Shown: positions 1-6,058 of the stretch, piece by piece
Numbering within the stretch: position 1 is the stretch's first letter
Layout of the letters: every line of letters begins with the position of its first letter
NCBI GenBank assembly: GCA_001822655.1
Contig: MHRX01000007.1
Coordinates: forward strand, 1-17,798
Direction of reading: 5' to 3'
Length of the DNA stretch: 17,798 bases
Source: Candidatus Taylorbacteria bacterium RIFCSPLOWO2_01_FULL_45_15b
GTDB taxonomy: Bacteria > Patescibacteriota > Minisyncoccia > Phycocordibacterales > 01-FULL-45-15b
Notes under the pieces: model-generated
What the model was told of the DNA's origin: nothing
The model's input: only the letters and a program-made list of their open reading frames with translations
Databases searched by the model: none
Made by a program: the position numbers and the translations under genes

Positions 1-470
1 ACATCCTTCTTGATTCGCGAAAAGACGTAAAGACGCACGATTTGGCGCCGAAGATGCGCGCAGAAGGAATTGCCGACAAGGCGATTGAAGAAATCGGCGC
101 CGGCACTAATTTCATTTTTATAAATTTCGCGAATCCCGACATGGTGGGCCATACGGCAAATGTGCCGGCGCTCATTGAGGCGCTTGAAGAAGTTGATCGG
201 CAACTTGGAAGAGTGGTCGGGGAGCTTATCAAAGTAGACGGAGTTGCATTTATCACTTCAGACCACGGAAATGCGGAGGTAAATATTGATGAGAGAACCG
301 GAGAGAAACATACGGCGCACACGACGAATCCCGTTCCCGCTATTTTGACGGACGTATCAAAAAAGATGAGAAACGGAACCCTTGCAGACATCGCACCGAC
401 TATTTTGGCATTGTTAGGAAAAAAGCCGCCGAGAGTTATGTCGGGCAGTTCTCTACATTCACTGCAATAG
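1..470 (+). CDS. gpmI: 2,3-bisphosphoglycerate-independent phosphoglycerate mutase, C-terminal part (partial at window start)
   Basis: Only the 3' part is present; the frame is open from base 3 with no start needed inside the window. GpmI interconverts 3- and 2-phosphoglycerate in glycolysis using two Mn ions. Visible signatures are NFANPDMVGHT (the Asp and His of one metal site), TSDHGNAE (the Asp-His pair of the other metal site) and HTAHTTNPVP (a further metal-binding His), in the order and spacing of the alkaline-phosphatase-like phosphatase domain. The end, with a DIAPTILALLG motif and a short tail, is typical of the family. The stop TAG at 468-470 overlaps a small hairpin followed by T residues. 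What precedes the gene lies outside the window. The family call is certain; completeness cannot be judged. Confidence 0.96.
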   Translation, partial: ILLDSRKDVKTHDLAPKMRAEGIADKAIEEIGAGTNFIFINFANPDMVGHTANVPALIEALEEVDRQLGRVVGELIKVDGVAFITSDHGNAEVNIDERTGEKHTAHTTNPVPAILTDVSKKMRNGTLADIAPTILALLGKKPPRVMSGSSLHSLQ

Positions 471-489
471 GTTTATTCAACCTCTTTTT
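469..489 (+). terminator. Weak Rho-independent terminator after gpmI
   Basis: A 5-bp stem AGGTT/AACCT with a 5-nt loop (469-483) is followed by CTTTTT (484-489). It overlaps the gpmI stop codon. The stem is short and AT-rich, so efficiency is uncertain. Confidence 0.4.
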
Positions 490-565
490 ACAAAGCCGAT
501 CCGATTGAATGGTTCATTAGGGTGGATCCTATTATTTGACCACGGCCTGATTTCTGGTTCTTGCA

Positions 566-592
566 TAAAAAAACCTGTGCAAGACACAGGTT
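566..592 (-). terminator. Rho-independent terminator, minus strand
   Basis: AACCTGTG (572-579), loop CAAGA, CACAGGTT (585-592) form an 8-bp perfect stem. On the minus strand it is followed directly by a T run (complement of the A run at 567-571). It starts 12 bases beyond the stop of the small minus-strand ORF at 604-831, which supports transcription of that ORF. Confidence 0.7.
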
Positions 593-603
593 GGGCATGG
601 CCC

Positions 604-831
604 TTATTCAATCTCGGCTTTCAGTACCTCGCCGATTTCATTGACTTTCATCTTGATGATGAATGGTTCGTACGGAAGCGGACGATCGACAATGTCGACA
701 TGTTGACCGATGGCGTTTACTCCTCTTCCGTGAGCCCTATCAAAATGCAGTTTCGTGCAGTCGGTGATATTTCCGTTTGTCAAAGGCTTGCTTTCGTTCA
801 TAATAATTTCCAAGCTCGGTATGTTTAACAT
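604..831 (-). CDS. Small hypothetical protein (75 aa)
   Basis: I do not recognise this 75-residue product. It has a mixed-charge, soluble-looking composition, with HGRGVNAIGQHVDIVDRPLP in the middle and a Lys/Glu-rich C-terminus ending in GEVLKAEIE. The main support is context: a good minus-strand terminator begins 12 bases after its stop. A second possible start is the ATG at 801 (65 aa), preceded by GGAA about 7 bases upstream; the longer start at 831 has only a weak purine stretch before it. A plus-strand frame of 107 codons covers the same bases but lacks a terminator or recognisable motif, so the minus-strand reading is preferred. Confidence 0.4.
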   Translation of the reverse strand: MLNIPSLEIIMNESKPLTNGNITDCTKLHFDRAHGRGVNAIGQHVDIVDRPLPYEPFIIKMKVNEIGEVLKAEIE

Positions 832-1249
832 CTCGATTTTTTGGTATTAATGTCATAAGAACAGTTTTCGATCGCGATAGAAACAAAAACCCAAAGTCTC
901 GAGAAATTCTGTTTCCGAGATTCATATTTGACCGGGTGTTCCTATAACAGTTCTCCTAATCATCGTCAGTGGAGCTGTTGAAGTCTCCTTGATCTTGGCC
1001 AGACCCTTCCCAGTCCGAATCATCTGCGCCGTCTCGAGGATCGAGTTTCGTCGTCTGTCGCATTTCAATGTGCATATTTTAACTTTCGTTTGTGTTTGTG
1101 CTTACCTGACCCGTGTATATCGTAACAGCTGTGCAAAGGTTTGCTTACTAAATGTCGCGAACTGTCGTGGATAATTTACAAACATTGCCAAGGTCTTGTA
1201 TTTTAAGGGAAAAGATGAGTATATATGAGTAATAAATTATTTCACTCTT
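832..1249. other. Intergenic block between the small minus-strand ORF and the TrmB-like gene
   Basis: About 420 bases without a convincing large gene. It contains the possible 39-aa acidic ORF (956-1075, minus), a weak 61-codon minus-strand frame overlapping the 604-831 ORF, and an AT-rich stretch at 1213-1245 that should hold the promoter of the TrmB-like gene (several TATA-like hexamers; none can be singled out with confidence). No hairpin with a T run was seen here. Confidence 0.4.
956..1075 (-). CDS. Possible small acidic protein (39 aa)
   Basis: A short minus-strand frame opens with ATG at 1075 (second ATG at 1063) and encodes a 39-residue peptide with a strongly acidic, Asp/Ser/Gly-rich C-terminal half ending in three Asp before TAG. 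GAAAG lies about 7 bases before the first ATG, as a weak Shine-Dalgarno. It lies upstream of, and on the same strand as, the 604-831 ORF, so the two could share a transcript ending at the 566-592 terminator. The biased composition is the only intrinsic support. It may be chance. Confidence 0.22.
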   Translation of the reverse strand: MHIEMRQTTKLDPRDGADDSDWEGSGQDQGDFNSSTDDD

Positions 1250-2023
1250 ATGAAAGAACTTCTTGCCAGCTTTGGCATCGGCCATCACGAGATCGAAATT
1301 TATCTCGATTTGATCGAAAACGGCCCGTCGCTCATTGCAACCATTGCTCAACGTACAAGTCTTCACCGTCCGACCATCTATAAAGTGATGCCGGCTCTGG
1401 AAGAAAAGGGTCTTGTAACGCGAACTGTGTTTGGAAAGCAACATAAATACGTTCCTGAGCATCCGCAGAGGTTAAGGTTGGTATATGCTAAGTTCAAAGC
1501 TCGTTTTGAAGACCTGTTGCCAGAGCTTGAGAGGGTTTACGACAGGCATGAAAAAAAGCCGGTCGTGCGATTTAATCATGGAGTCAAGGGTATGCGACTT
1601 GCGCTGGAAGATCTCATTTCAACCTTACAGGTAGGGGGCACGTTTTATCGATATAGTTCTCATAATGCCGCAAAAGCATGGCAGAAATACATACCGAATG
1701 GATTTAAGGAAAAGTTGGACAATAGGAATATAAATCGCTACATGATTACCGATAAGCTTGCCGAATGGCAGAAGAAAAACCACTTACTTAAGAATTATGT
1801 TGAGATTCCTGGTAGGTACGGCATGTTTGATCAAAATACCTCTTATATTGTATACGGCAACAAAGTTGCATTTTATGATTTTCGATCCGAAAGTATCATT
1901 ATTATAGAGAATGAGGTCATAGCAGAGTCGCAGAGAAATTTCTTCATGCTCTTGTACACTTTGCTGAATGATGAACGGAGAAGAAAGGAAGGAGCTTTAG
2001 GTCGCTCAGAGATTATGGCGTAA
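1250..2023 (+). CDS. TrmB-like winged-helix transcriptional regulator
   Basis: 257 residues. The first ~75 residues form a winged helix-turn-helix of the TrmB/sugar-specific regulator type: LLASFGIGHHEIEIYLDLIENG, then a recognition-helix region around TSLHRPTIYKVMPALEEKGLV and a basic wing GKQHKYVPEHP. A short helical linker (KARFEDLLPELERVYDRHEKK) leads to a C-terminal domain (about 100-240) of alternating beta segments, including MFDQNTSYIVYGNKVAFYDF, as in TrmB-like proteins with a degenerate phospholipase-D-like effector fold. It should bind DNA, often as a dimer, and respond to an unknown ligand. Start: the ATG at 1250 is the first in frame and begins at the conserved helix; no Shine-Dalgarno is visible. 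The gene stands alone between intergenic blocks, so its targets cannot be read from context. Confidence 0.82.
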   Translation: MKELLASFGIGHHEIEIYLDLIENGPSLIATIAQRTSLHRPTIYKVMPALEEKGLVTRTVFGKQHKYVPEHPQRLRLVYAKFKARFEDLLPELERVYDRHEKKPVVRFNHGVKGMRLALEDLISTLQVGGTFYRYSSHNAAKAWQKYIPNGFKEKLDNRNINRYMITDKLAEWQKKNHLLKNYVEIPGRYGMFDQNTSYIVYGNKVAFYDFRSESIIIIENEVIAESQRNFFMLLYTLLNDERRRKEGALGRSEIMA

Positions 2024-2319
2024 CAGACCCTAATCCACTTTAGAGCAAACGCTCAAATGTTCGCGGAAAGGAAGTCGGACTTAACTTGCAACCTATGCTA
2101 CCACGGAAATACTTTTCTTTTCATGGATGTTGCGGGCCGTGGGGAGGTATTGCGCATATCTTTTTGTTGTGTATATTGTTTCTTGGTTGCTCGTCTTGCT
2201 CGGAACTGATCCGCCGAGCGTGTAGAGACGTCTGGGTTAGGGCCAGTGGCAAGCGGATTTTATCCGCCAATCGTTAAAAAGATTCCCAAGCGTCGGGTCG
2301 AGACCGATTGCAGGGGCGT
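2024..2319. other. Intergenic stretch with several small hairpins; possible structured RNA
   Basis: No convincing gene. Several short inverted repeats follow one another: GCTCGG/CCGAGC around 2190-2220, GCGGAT/ATCCGC around 2253-2268 and GGTC/GACC around 2297-2307. They lead into the strong terminator at 2320-2357. This could be the 3' untranslated region of the regulator gene or a small RNA. Short frames here (63 and 66 codons) show no family features. Confidence 0.3.
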
Positions 2320-2357
2320 CGCCAGGAATGATATTTATTCCTGGCGATTCTTTTTTT
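2320..2357 (+). terminator. Strong Rho-independent terminator
   Basis: CGCCAGGAAT (2320-2329), a 7-nt loop and ATTCCTGGCG (2337-2346) give a perfect 10-bp stem, followed by ATTCTTTTTTT. It ends whatever is transcribed from the TrmB-like gene or from the intergenic stretch after it. Confidence 0.85.
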
Positions 2358-2424
2358 CGGGAGTTATTCAGAATCAACTCAAGTTTTGGACTTGTGCCGC
2401 GACTTTGAACGGATTCGCGAGAAG

Positions 2425-2433
2425 TGTTATGGT
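2425..2433 (+). promoter_or_regulatory. Extended -10 box for the 54-aa ORF
   Basis: TGTTATGGT (TG-n-TATGGT) ends 10 bases before the ATG at 2443, predicting a start of transcription only about 3 bases upstream of the start codon. This matches the near-leaderless arrangement of other genes in the window. Confidence 0.4.
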
Positions 2434-2442
2434 TAAAAAGGT

Positions 2443-2607
2443 ATGACGAAACTTAGCAAAATACTAAAAAGAATGGCAAGTACTGCCCGTTCCTTCATGA
2501 GTCAAAAAAATCTTAAACTTGGCGACATTGCTTCGAAGAGGATCGGAGTAATCCAATTTGGTGTTGATGTGACTACTCGAAAATGGGTTGCCACAGTGGT
2601 TCGATAG
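2443..2607 (+). CDS. Small basic hypothetical protein (54 aa)
   Basis: A 54-residue frame from ATG 2443 to TAG 2605-2607. The product is basic (MTKLSKILKRMASTARSF at the start, TTRKWVATVVR at the end) with few acidic residues. No family is recognised. Support comes from its frame: an extended -10 box (2425-2433) just upstream, a strong upstream terminator (2320-2357) isolating it, and its own terminator starting 22 bases after the stop (2629-2663). That makes an independent mini transcription unit. Coding status is still uncertain; the same unit could produce a small RNA. A basic N-terminal helix would suit nucleic-acid or membrane contact, but that is only inference. Confidence 0.45.
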   Translation: MTKLSKILKRMASTARSFMSQKNLKLGDIASKRIGVIQFGVDVTTRKWVATVVR

Positions 2608-2628
2608 TCGGCATTTTCTGACAGTTTG

Positions 2629-2663
2629 GAGCGTTGTCATTCATTGCGACATCGCTCTTTTTT
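2629..2663 (+). terminator. Rho-independent terminator after the 54-aa ORF
   Basis: GAGCGTTGTC (2629-2638) pairs with GACATCGCTC (2648-2657), 9 of 10 bp, with a 9-nt loop, followed by six T. It separates the mini-gene from the promoter of the next operon, which starts 16 bases later. Confidence 0.75.
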
Positions 2664-2678
2664 AATAAAGGCAAGGTG

Positions 2679-2687
2679 TGGTATAGT
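2679..2687 (+). promoter_or_regulatory. Extended -10 promoter of the membrane-protein operon (leaderless)
   Basis: TGGTATAGT fits an extended -10 element (TG-n-TATAAT, one mismatch). Its end lies 7 bases before the ATG at 2694, so transcription should begin at the start codon itself. No Shine-Dalgarno is present. Confidence 0.6.
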
Positions 2688-2693
2688 ATTCTC

Positions 2694-3746
2694 ATGCTTT
2701 CAAACAAGCTCCAATCGGGATTTTATTACGCCCTCCTTGTGGGTATTTTGGTGCTCACGTATTTTATTTTCATGCCTTATCTCGAAATTCTCGTGCTCGC
2801 CGGGATTCTTTCAGTCGTTTTTTACCCGATGTTTAGTCGCTTTCGCGCATGGACAAAGAGCCCTTCTTTTTCGGCGTTTATCTCTGTCATTATCATTCTT
2901 CTTGTCATATTGATTCCTGTAATTTTTTTGGGTTACGCGATTTTTACGGAAGTAAATTCCCAATATCATCGGATAACAACGGAGAATAGCCTGACGAACT
3001 ACGTTCACACGATGCTTTCGGGTCTTGCCGACAAAGCGCGGGCTATCTTGCCTGATAACATCGTTCCCGATATAGATGAAGTTGCTATAGACTCGTACGT
3101 TACAAAAGTGTATCAATTTGTCATCGACAATCTGCAGAATCTTTTTTCGAGTTTTTTGAAAATAGCTATAAATGTTTTTTTGCTGATACTCGCGATGTTT
3201 TTTTTGATGCGCGACGGGAAGCATTTCAGCGACATGCTTATCAAGTTTAGTCCGCTCCGTGATGATGATGACCGCTTTGTCATTAAGAAAATTAAGGCGG
3301 CGGTAAATTCCGTAATAAAGGGGTCAATCTTGATCGCTCTTTTGCAGGGAGTGCTCATGACTATAGGGTTTTTCATCTTCGGAGTACCGTCGGCGCTTCT
3401 CTGGGGCTCGCTCTCGGTCTTCGCGGCTCTCGTGCCAAGTCTTGGCACCTCGCTCGTCGCGGTGCCTGCCGTTCTTTATTTGTTTTTTACTTCAGGTTTT
3501 GGCTGGGCGCTCGGCATGTTGCTGTGGGCCGTGCTTCTCGTCGGATTAATTGATAATTTACTCCGACCAGCATTGATTGAGCGCGATATAAAATTGCACC
3601 CGCTTCTTGTCTTGCTGTCGGTTCTCGGCGGAATTACTTTTTTCGGCCCGATGGGATTTCTATTAGGTCCGATTATTTTGGCATTCCTTTTTGCTCTGCT
3701 TGATATTTATCCGGAGGTGCATCCGCAACATGGCAGTAGTACTTAA
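2694..3746 (+). CDS. AI-2E/PerM-family transporter-like membrane protein
   Basis: 350 residues from ATG 2694. A longer frame is open from 2634, but its extra residues would lie across a terminator and the promoter, so 2694 is chosen. The topology is that of the AI-2E exporter/PerM family (PF01594): two or three N-terminal membrane helices, a ~90-residue non-membrane region (about 70-140), then a helix-rich second half with the conserved GVPSALLWG, LVPSLGTSLVAVPA and a C-terminal block with LLRPALIERDIKLHPLL and FFGPMGFLLGPII. Members have been linked to autoinducer-2 export or to Na+/H+ antiport; substrate cannot be read from sequence. It is the first gene of a four-gene operon; its TAA overlaps the next ATG by one base. 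Confidence 0.92.
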   Translation: MLSNKLQSGFYYALLVGILVLTYFIFMPYLEILVLAGILSVVFYPMFSRFRAWTKSPSFSAFISVIIILLVILIPVIFLGYAIFTEVNSQYHRITTENSLTNYVHTMLSGLADKARAILPDNIVPDIDEVAIDSYVTKVYQFVIDNLQNLFSSFLKIAINVFLLILAMFFLMRDGKHFSDMLIKFSPLRDDDDRFVIKKIKAAVNSVIKGSILIALLQGVLMTIGFFIFGVPSALLWGSLSVFAALVPSLGTSLVAVPAVLYLFFTSGFGWALGMLLWAVLLVGLIDNLLRPALIERDIKLHPLLVLLSVLGGITFFGPMGFLLGPIILAFLFALLDIYPEVHPQHGSST

Positions 3747-4303
3747 TGTTAGAACTTCTTATTCAATATCAGTATATTTTTTTGTTTTTTGGCCTTATCG
3801 TTCTTGGTGAGACTGTTTTTTTTCCGGCCGCATATCTCGTCTATATCGGTGAAATGAAGTTTGTGCCGGTTTTCATTATCGGGCTCGCCGCCACGCTCAT
3901 CGCTGACGTTGTTTGGTATTTTATCGGAAAATATATGCCTCATGGGAAATTGATTCAATTGAAAGTCTACAAAAAGAAGGAAGAATTTTTCGGCAAACTC
4001 ATGAAGCTTTTTGACAAGCATGGACTTCGAATCGTCTTGCTGTCAAAATTCCTGTATGGTACGCGCGTGGTTTCGCAAATAGTCTGCGGAATGAGAAAGA
4101 TTCATTTTTGGAAATATTTTGGAGTAAATGTGCTGGCGGTAAGCATTCTTCATCTTGGAATATACGCGCTTGTCATCCTTGCAGGGGGCGGCACAGACGT
4201 GGTGCAAAACGAAACGCACAAATTCATGCTCATTATGACATTTCTGGTTGTTGTTGTAGTATTTTTGCATCAATGGGCAATCCGATACCTAAGAAGAATT
4301 TAG
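3746..4303 (+). CDS. DedA-family (VTT domain) membrane protein
   Basis: 185 residues. The DedA signature runs through the protein: an N-terminal re-entrant/membrane region with GETVFFPAAYLVYIGEM, then a helix with IADVVWYFIGKYMPHG, a basic amphipathic stretch around residues 75-95 (KKKEEFFGKLMKLFDKHG) and the typical LLSKFLYGTRVVSQIVCGM block, where the Arg and Gly are usually conserved. Two hydrophobic helices close the protein. DedA proteins support membrane homeostasis and some act as undecaprenyl-phosphate or phospholipid flippases. The start overlaps the previous stop by one base (TAATG), and the end overlaps the next gene by 31 bases, so translation is probably coupled. Confidence 0.92.
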   Translation: MLELLIQYQYIFLFFGLIVLGETVFFPAAYLVYIGEMKFVPVFIIGLAATLIADVVWYFIGKYMPHGKLIQLKVYKKKEEFFGKLMKLFDKHGLRIVLLSKFLYGTRVVSQIVCGMRKIHFWKYFGVNVLAVSILHLGIYALVILAGGGTDVVQNETHKFMLIMTFLVVVVVFLHQWAIRYLRRI

Positions 4304-5016
4304 TTTCTGTCATTATTCCGGCATTTAATGAAGCGAAAACGATTGGCTCGGTAATTGACGTTGCAAAGAGTCATCCTCTCGTCGGAGAAGTTATAGTCGT
4401 GGACGACGGTTCATGGGATGAAACCGCTCGTGTTGCGCAACTGAAAGGCGTTGAGGTATGCCGGCTGGAAAAAAATAGCGGCAAAGCTCGCGCAATGGAA
4501 GAGGGTGTGCGAGCGGCCTCGTATAGGGTCATTCAGTTTTTTGACGCGGATCTGATTGGCTTAACCGGGGAAATAATAACCAAAATTGCGACGCCGGTGC
4601 TTCGGGGTGATACCGACATGTCTGTCGGTATTTGCGGCCGTCGGACAGAATTTACGAATAAATATTTATTACCCTATGTTCTAAAACTTGGCGGACAAAG
4701 AGCGCTGACTAAGGAGCTTTGGTATTCGGTTCCAGAAAAAAATAAGCATAATTTTGAAATAGAAATGGCGCTCAATTATTTTTGCGACAAAAACGGTTTT
4801 CGGCGCAGTTTTATTATTTTTCCCGCACTTGGCCAGGTGAGGAAAGAGTCAAAGCGCGGATTTTTTTGGGGGATGTATCACAGAGTGTTTATGTACCGAG
4901 ACCTTATTCTGGTTACCGCCAGACTCTATATATTTGATGCCACGCATACTTTTTTCAGACTTGCAAAAAAAAGGATGTTGAAAAAGATGTTGGCGCGTAA
5001 ATATTCTAATAAATAA
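4273..5016 (+). CDS. Family 2 glycosyltransferase
   Basis: 247 residues from ATG 4273, just before the conserved start KKNLVSVIIPAFNEAKTIG; the frame is open further upstream, but inside the DedA gene and without family similarity. GT-A fold signatures: VSVIIPAFNE (nucleotide-sugar binding), VIVVDDGSWDET, KNSGKARAMEEGVRAA and FFDADLIGL (the DxD-like metal/nucleotide site). The remaining ~100 residues are helical and basic (end: RLAKKRMLKKMLARKYSNK), which suggests contact with the membrane. It probably transfers a sugar to a lipid or surface glycan. Its place behind a DedA protein, whose family includes lipid-carrier flippases, fits an envelope role. The acceptor is unknown. Stop TAA abuts the next ATG. 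Confidence 0.9.
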   Translation: MGNPIPKKNLVSVIIPAFNEAKTIGSVIDVAKSHPLVGEVIVVDDGSWDETARVAQLKGVEVCRLEKNSGKARAMEEGVRAASYRVIQFFDADLIGLTGEIITKIATPVLRGDTDMSVGICGRRTEFTNKYLLPYVLKLGGQRALTKELWYSVPEKNKHNFEIEMALNYFCDKNGFRRSFIIFPALGQVRKESKRGFFWGMYHRVFMYRDLILVTARLYIFDATHTFFRLAKKRMLKKMLARKYSNK

Positions 5017-5592
5017 ATGTCTGATACTCCGCTCATTATTGCCGTGATTCACGGAACGTCACGCGAGCTGAATCGTTCAATTCATGCGGCGAGGTTTGTA
5101 ATGGCCGAACTTAAAAAGCACGGCGTCGGCGTTAAATTTGTAGAGCCGGCGGATTACATTATTGGTCGCACGGAAGACAATCCTGAAAAAGATCCTCGGC
5201 TCTTGTTATGGCAAAAAATTGCGGCCTCTGCCGACGCATTTGTCATTGTGACCCCGGAATACAATCGTGGATATCCCGGAGAATTAAAAATGCTTCTTGA
5301 TGCGCTGTATGACGAGTATGAGAAAAAGCCGGTCGGCCTCATTGGCGTTTCAAACGGCGGATTTGGCGGCGCGAGTGTTGTTACGAATATTTTGCCCGTC
5401 TTGAAAGAATTAGGAATGGTAATTATTCGAGAGACAATACGGATTTCAAAAATTCAGGATGTTTTTGATGAGGAAGGAAGACTGAAAGATGAAAAGTATA
5501 TTCAGCGTTTTGATGATTTTTTTGACGAACTGCTATGGTTTGCGTCTCTTTTAAAAAAAAGAGAACTTACCGACCCTCACGAAACTTCTTAG
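5017..5592 (+). CDS. NAD(P)H-dependent FMN reductase-like flavoprotein
   Basis: 191 residues with a flavodoxin-like fold (PF03358 type). The N-terminal strand and phosphate-binding loop read IIAVIHGTSRELNRS; the flavin-contact loop is VTPEYNRGYPGELKMLLDAL, close to the family's TPEYN-x-x-x-PG-x-LK; a later loop, GVSNGGFGGA, matches the usual G-x-S-x-G-x-x-G region. Members reduce FMN, quinones or azo compounds with NAD(P)H. It is the last gene of the 2694-5592 operon and its ATG directly follows the previous stop. The stop TAG (5590-5592) is shared with the insertion point of a foldback element: the target duplication TTA covers 5589-5591 and the element begins with G, so the stop is preserved. 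Confidence 0.93.
   Translation: MSDTPLIIAVIHGTSRELNRSIHAARFVMAELKKHGVGVKFVEPADYIIGRTEDNPEKDPRLLLWQKIAASADAFVIVTPEYNRGYPGELKMLLDALYDEYEKKPVGLIGVSNGGFGGASVVTNILPVLKELGMVIIRETIRISKIQDVFDEEGRLKDEKYIQRFDDFFDELLWFASLLKKRELTDPHETS
5589..5591. repeat. Left target-site duplication TTA
   Basis: TTA immediately before the left terminal inverted repeat; the same TTA follows the right one at 5994-5996. A 3-bp T-n-A duplication fits some IS5-family subgroups. Confidence 0.6.
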
Positions 5593-5610
5593 AGCCTATC
5601 TCCAATCTAA
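5592..5610 (+). repeat. Left terminal inverted repeat
   Basis: GAGCCTATCTCCAATCTAA; 18 of 19 bases match the reverse complement of 5975-5993. Confidence 0.8.
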
Positions 5611-5636
5611 TGCCTAGCTCGAACATCCAAAATTCG

Positions 5637-5668
5637 GTCGACAGGGATATTGTCGACACCTGTAGACG
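5637..5668 (+). repeat. Hairpin unit copy 1
   Basis: GTCGACA, 7-nt loop, TGTCGAC, then ACCTGTAGACG: 7-bp stem plus an 11-nt tail. Confidence 0.75.
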
Positions 5669-5730
5669 GTGCGAAAATTGCAGATTTTGAGGTGAAGAAG
5701 CGAATACGTGGAGCTTCTGCAAGACCTTGA

Positions 5731-5756
5731 GCCGAGCACCAGAATGGTGCTTCGGC
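5731..5756. repeat. Bulged hairpin inside the element
   Basis: GCCGAGCACC pairs with GGTGCTTCGGC around the loop AGAAT, with a single bulged base: a stable 10-bp stem. Confidence 0.6.
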
Positions 5757-5793
5757 GAAAGGTGTACCGTTCCCGTAGGGAAGCATATCGAGC

Positions 5794-5825
5794 GTCGACA
5801 AGAAGCATGTCGACACCTGTAGACG
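5794..5825 (+). repeat. Hairpin unit copy 2
   Basis: Same stem arms (GTCGACA/TGTCGAC) and same tail as copy 1, with an unrelated 7-nt loop (AGAAGCA). Confidence 0.75.
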
Positions 5826-5826
5826 G

Positions 5827-5858
5827 GTCGATGAGTTAGACATCGACATCTGTAGACG
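5827..5858 (+). repeat. Hairpin unit copy 3, with compensatory stem changes
   Basis: GTCGATG, loop AGTTAGA, CATCGAC, then ATCTGTAGACG. Two base pairs differ from copies 1 and 2, and both arms changed together, so pairing is kept. It follows copy 2 after one base. Confidence 0.75.
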
Positions 5859-5883
5859 ATACGCTGACGAAAAATACGCAATT

Positions 5884-5919
5884 TGCCCGCCCGAAACGAC
5901 TGTTTCAGTCGGGCGGGCA
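5884..5919. repeat. GC-rich bulged hairpin inside the element
   Basis: TGCCCGCC pairs with GGCGGGCA; inside, CGACTG pairs with CAGTCG around TTT, leaving CGAAA bulged on one side. No T run follows on the plus strand, so it is not a standard terminator there. Confidence 0.65.
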
Positions 5920-5974
5920 GCAGAATTTTGGATGGTCGGCGAGGCATGCCAGGGATTTGCTTCTTAAACTGCGG

Positions 5975-5993
5975 TTAGATTGGAGGTAGGCTC
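5975..5993 (-). repeat. Right terminal inverted repeat
   Basis: TTAGATTGGAGGTAGGCTC; complement of the left repeat with one mismatch. Followed by the TTA duplication at 5994-5996. Confidence 0.8.
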
Positions 5994-6040
5994 TTAGCAT
6001 CGCAAGAAATTGTCTGATTTGTTTTTGAGGCGCTCTTTTA

Positions 6041-6049
6041 TGTTATCTT
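6041..6049 (+). promoter_or_regulatory. Extended -10 box of the VTT gene
   Basis: TGTTATCTT (TG-n-TATCTT) ends 10 bases before the ATG at 6059, predicting a leader of about 3 bases. It lies 45 bases outside the foldback element, so it is host sequence. Confidence 0.45.
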
Positions 6050-6058
6050 TAGCGCAAG

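Larger units (their letters stand above)
5592..5993. mobile_element. 402-bp MITE-like foldback element without transposase
   Basis: Bounded by 19-bp terminal inverted repeats (18 of 19 matching) and flanked by TTA on both sides. Inside lies a second inverted repeat (CATCCAAAATTC at 5624-5635, its complement at 5923-5934, with TGCCT/AGGCA further out), so the whole element can fold back. It also carries three copies of a 32-nt hairpin unit, a GC-rich bulged hairpin (5884-5919) and a further hairpin at 5731-5756. No frame in it resembles a transposase; a 126-codon minus-strand frame spans it but only reads through the repeats. It is therefore best read as a non-autonomous element moved by a transposase encoded elsewhere, possibly IS5-like from the TIR start (GAGCC) and TTA duplication. 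The family assignment is inference. Confidence 0.75.

Noticed and set aside
505..828. 107-codon plus-strand frame after gpmI
   Set aside because: It covers the minus-strand ORF 604-831, runs through the minus-strand terminator and has no motif or terminator of its own.
2086..2277. 63-codon frame with a hydrophobic stretch and a lipobox-like LFLGCSS
   Set aside because: TTG start, product ends 30 residues after the Cys, and the region is hairpin-rich and otherwise non-coding; a lipoprotein this short is unlikely.
2634..2693. Upstream extension of the AI-2E-like protein to 2634
   Set aside because: Would place the first 20 codons across a terminator and the -10 box; the product from 2694 matches the family start.
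3433..3450. GTGCCAA/TTGGCAC hairpin in the AI-2E-like gene
   Set aside because: It falls in the conserved LVPSLGT motif of the family, so it is coincidence of coding sequence, not an insertion as in gatB.
5637..5858. CRISPR-like array from the repeated GTCGAC...CTGTAGACG units
   Set aside because: Only three units, irregular spacing (157 and 33 bp), no unique spacers of constant length and no cas genes.
5567..5947. 126-codon minus-strand frame across the foldback element
   Set aside because: It only translates the inverted repeats and hairpin units and extends into the reductase gene; it does not resemble a transposase.
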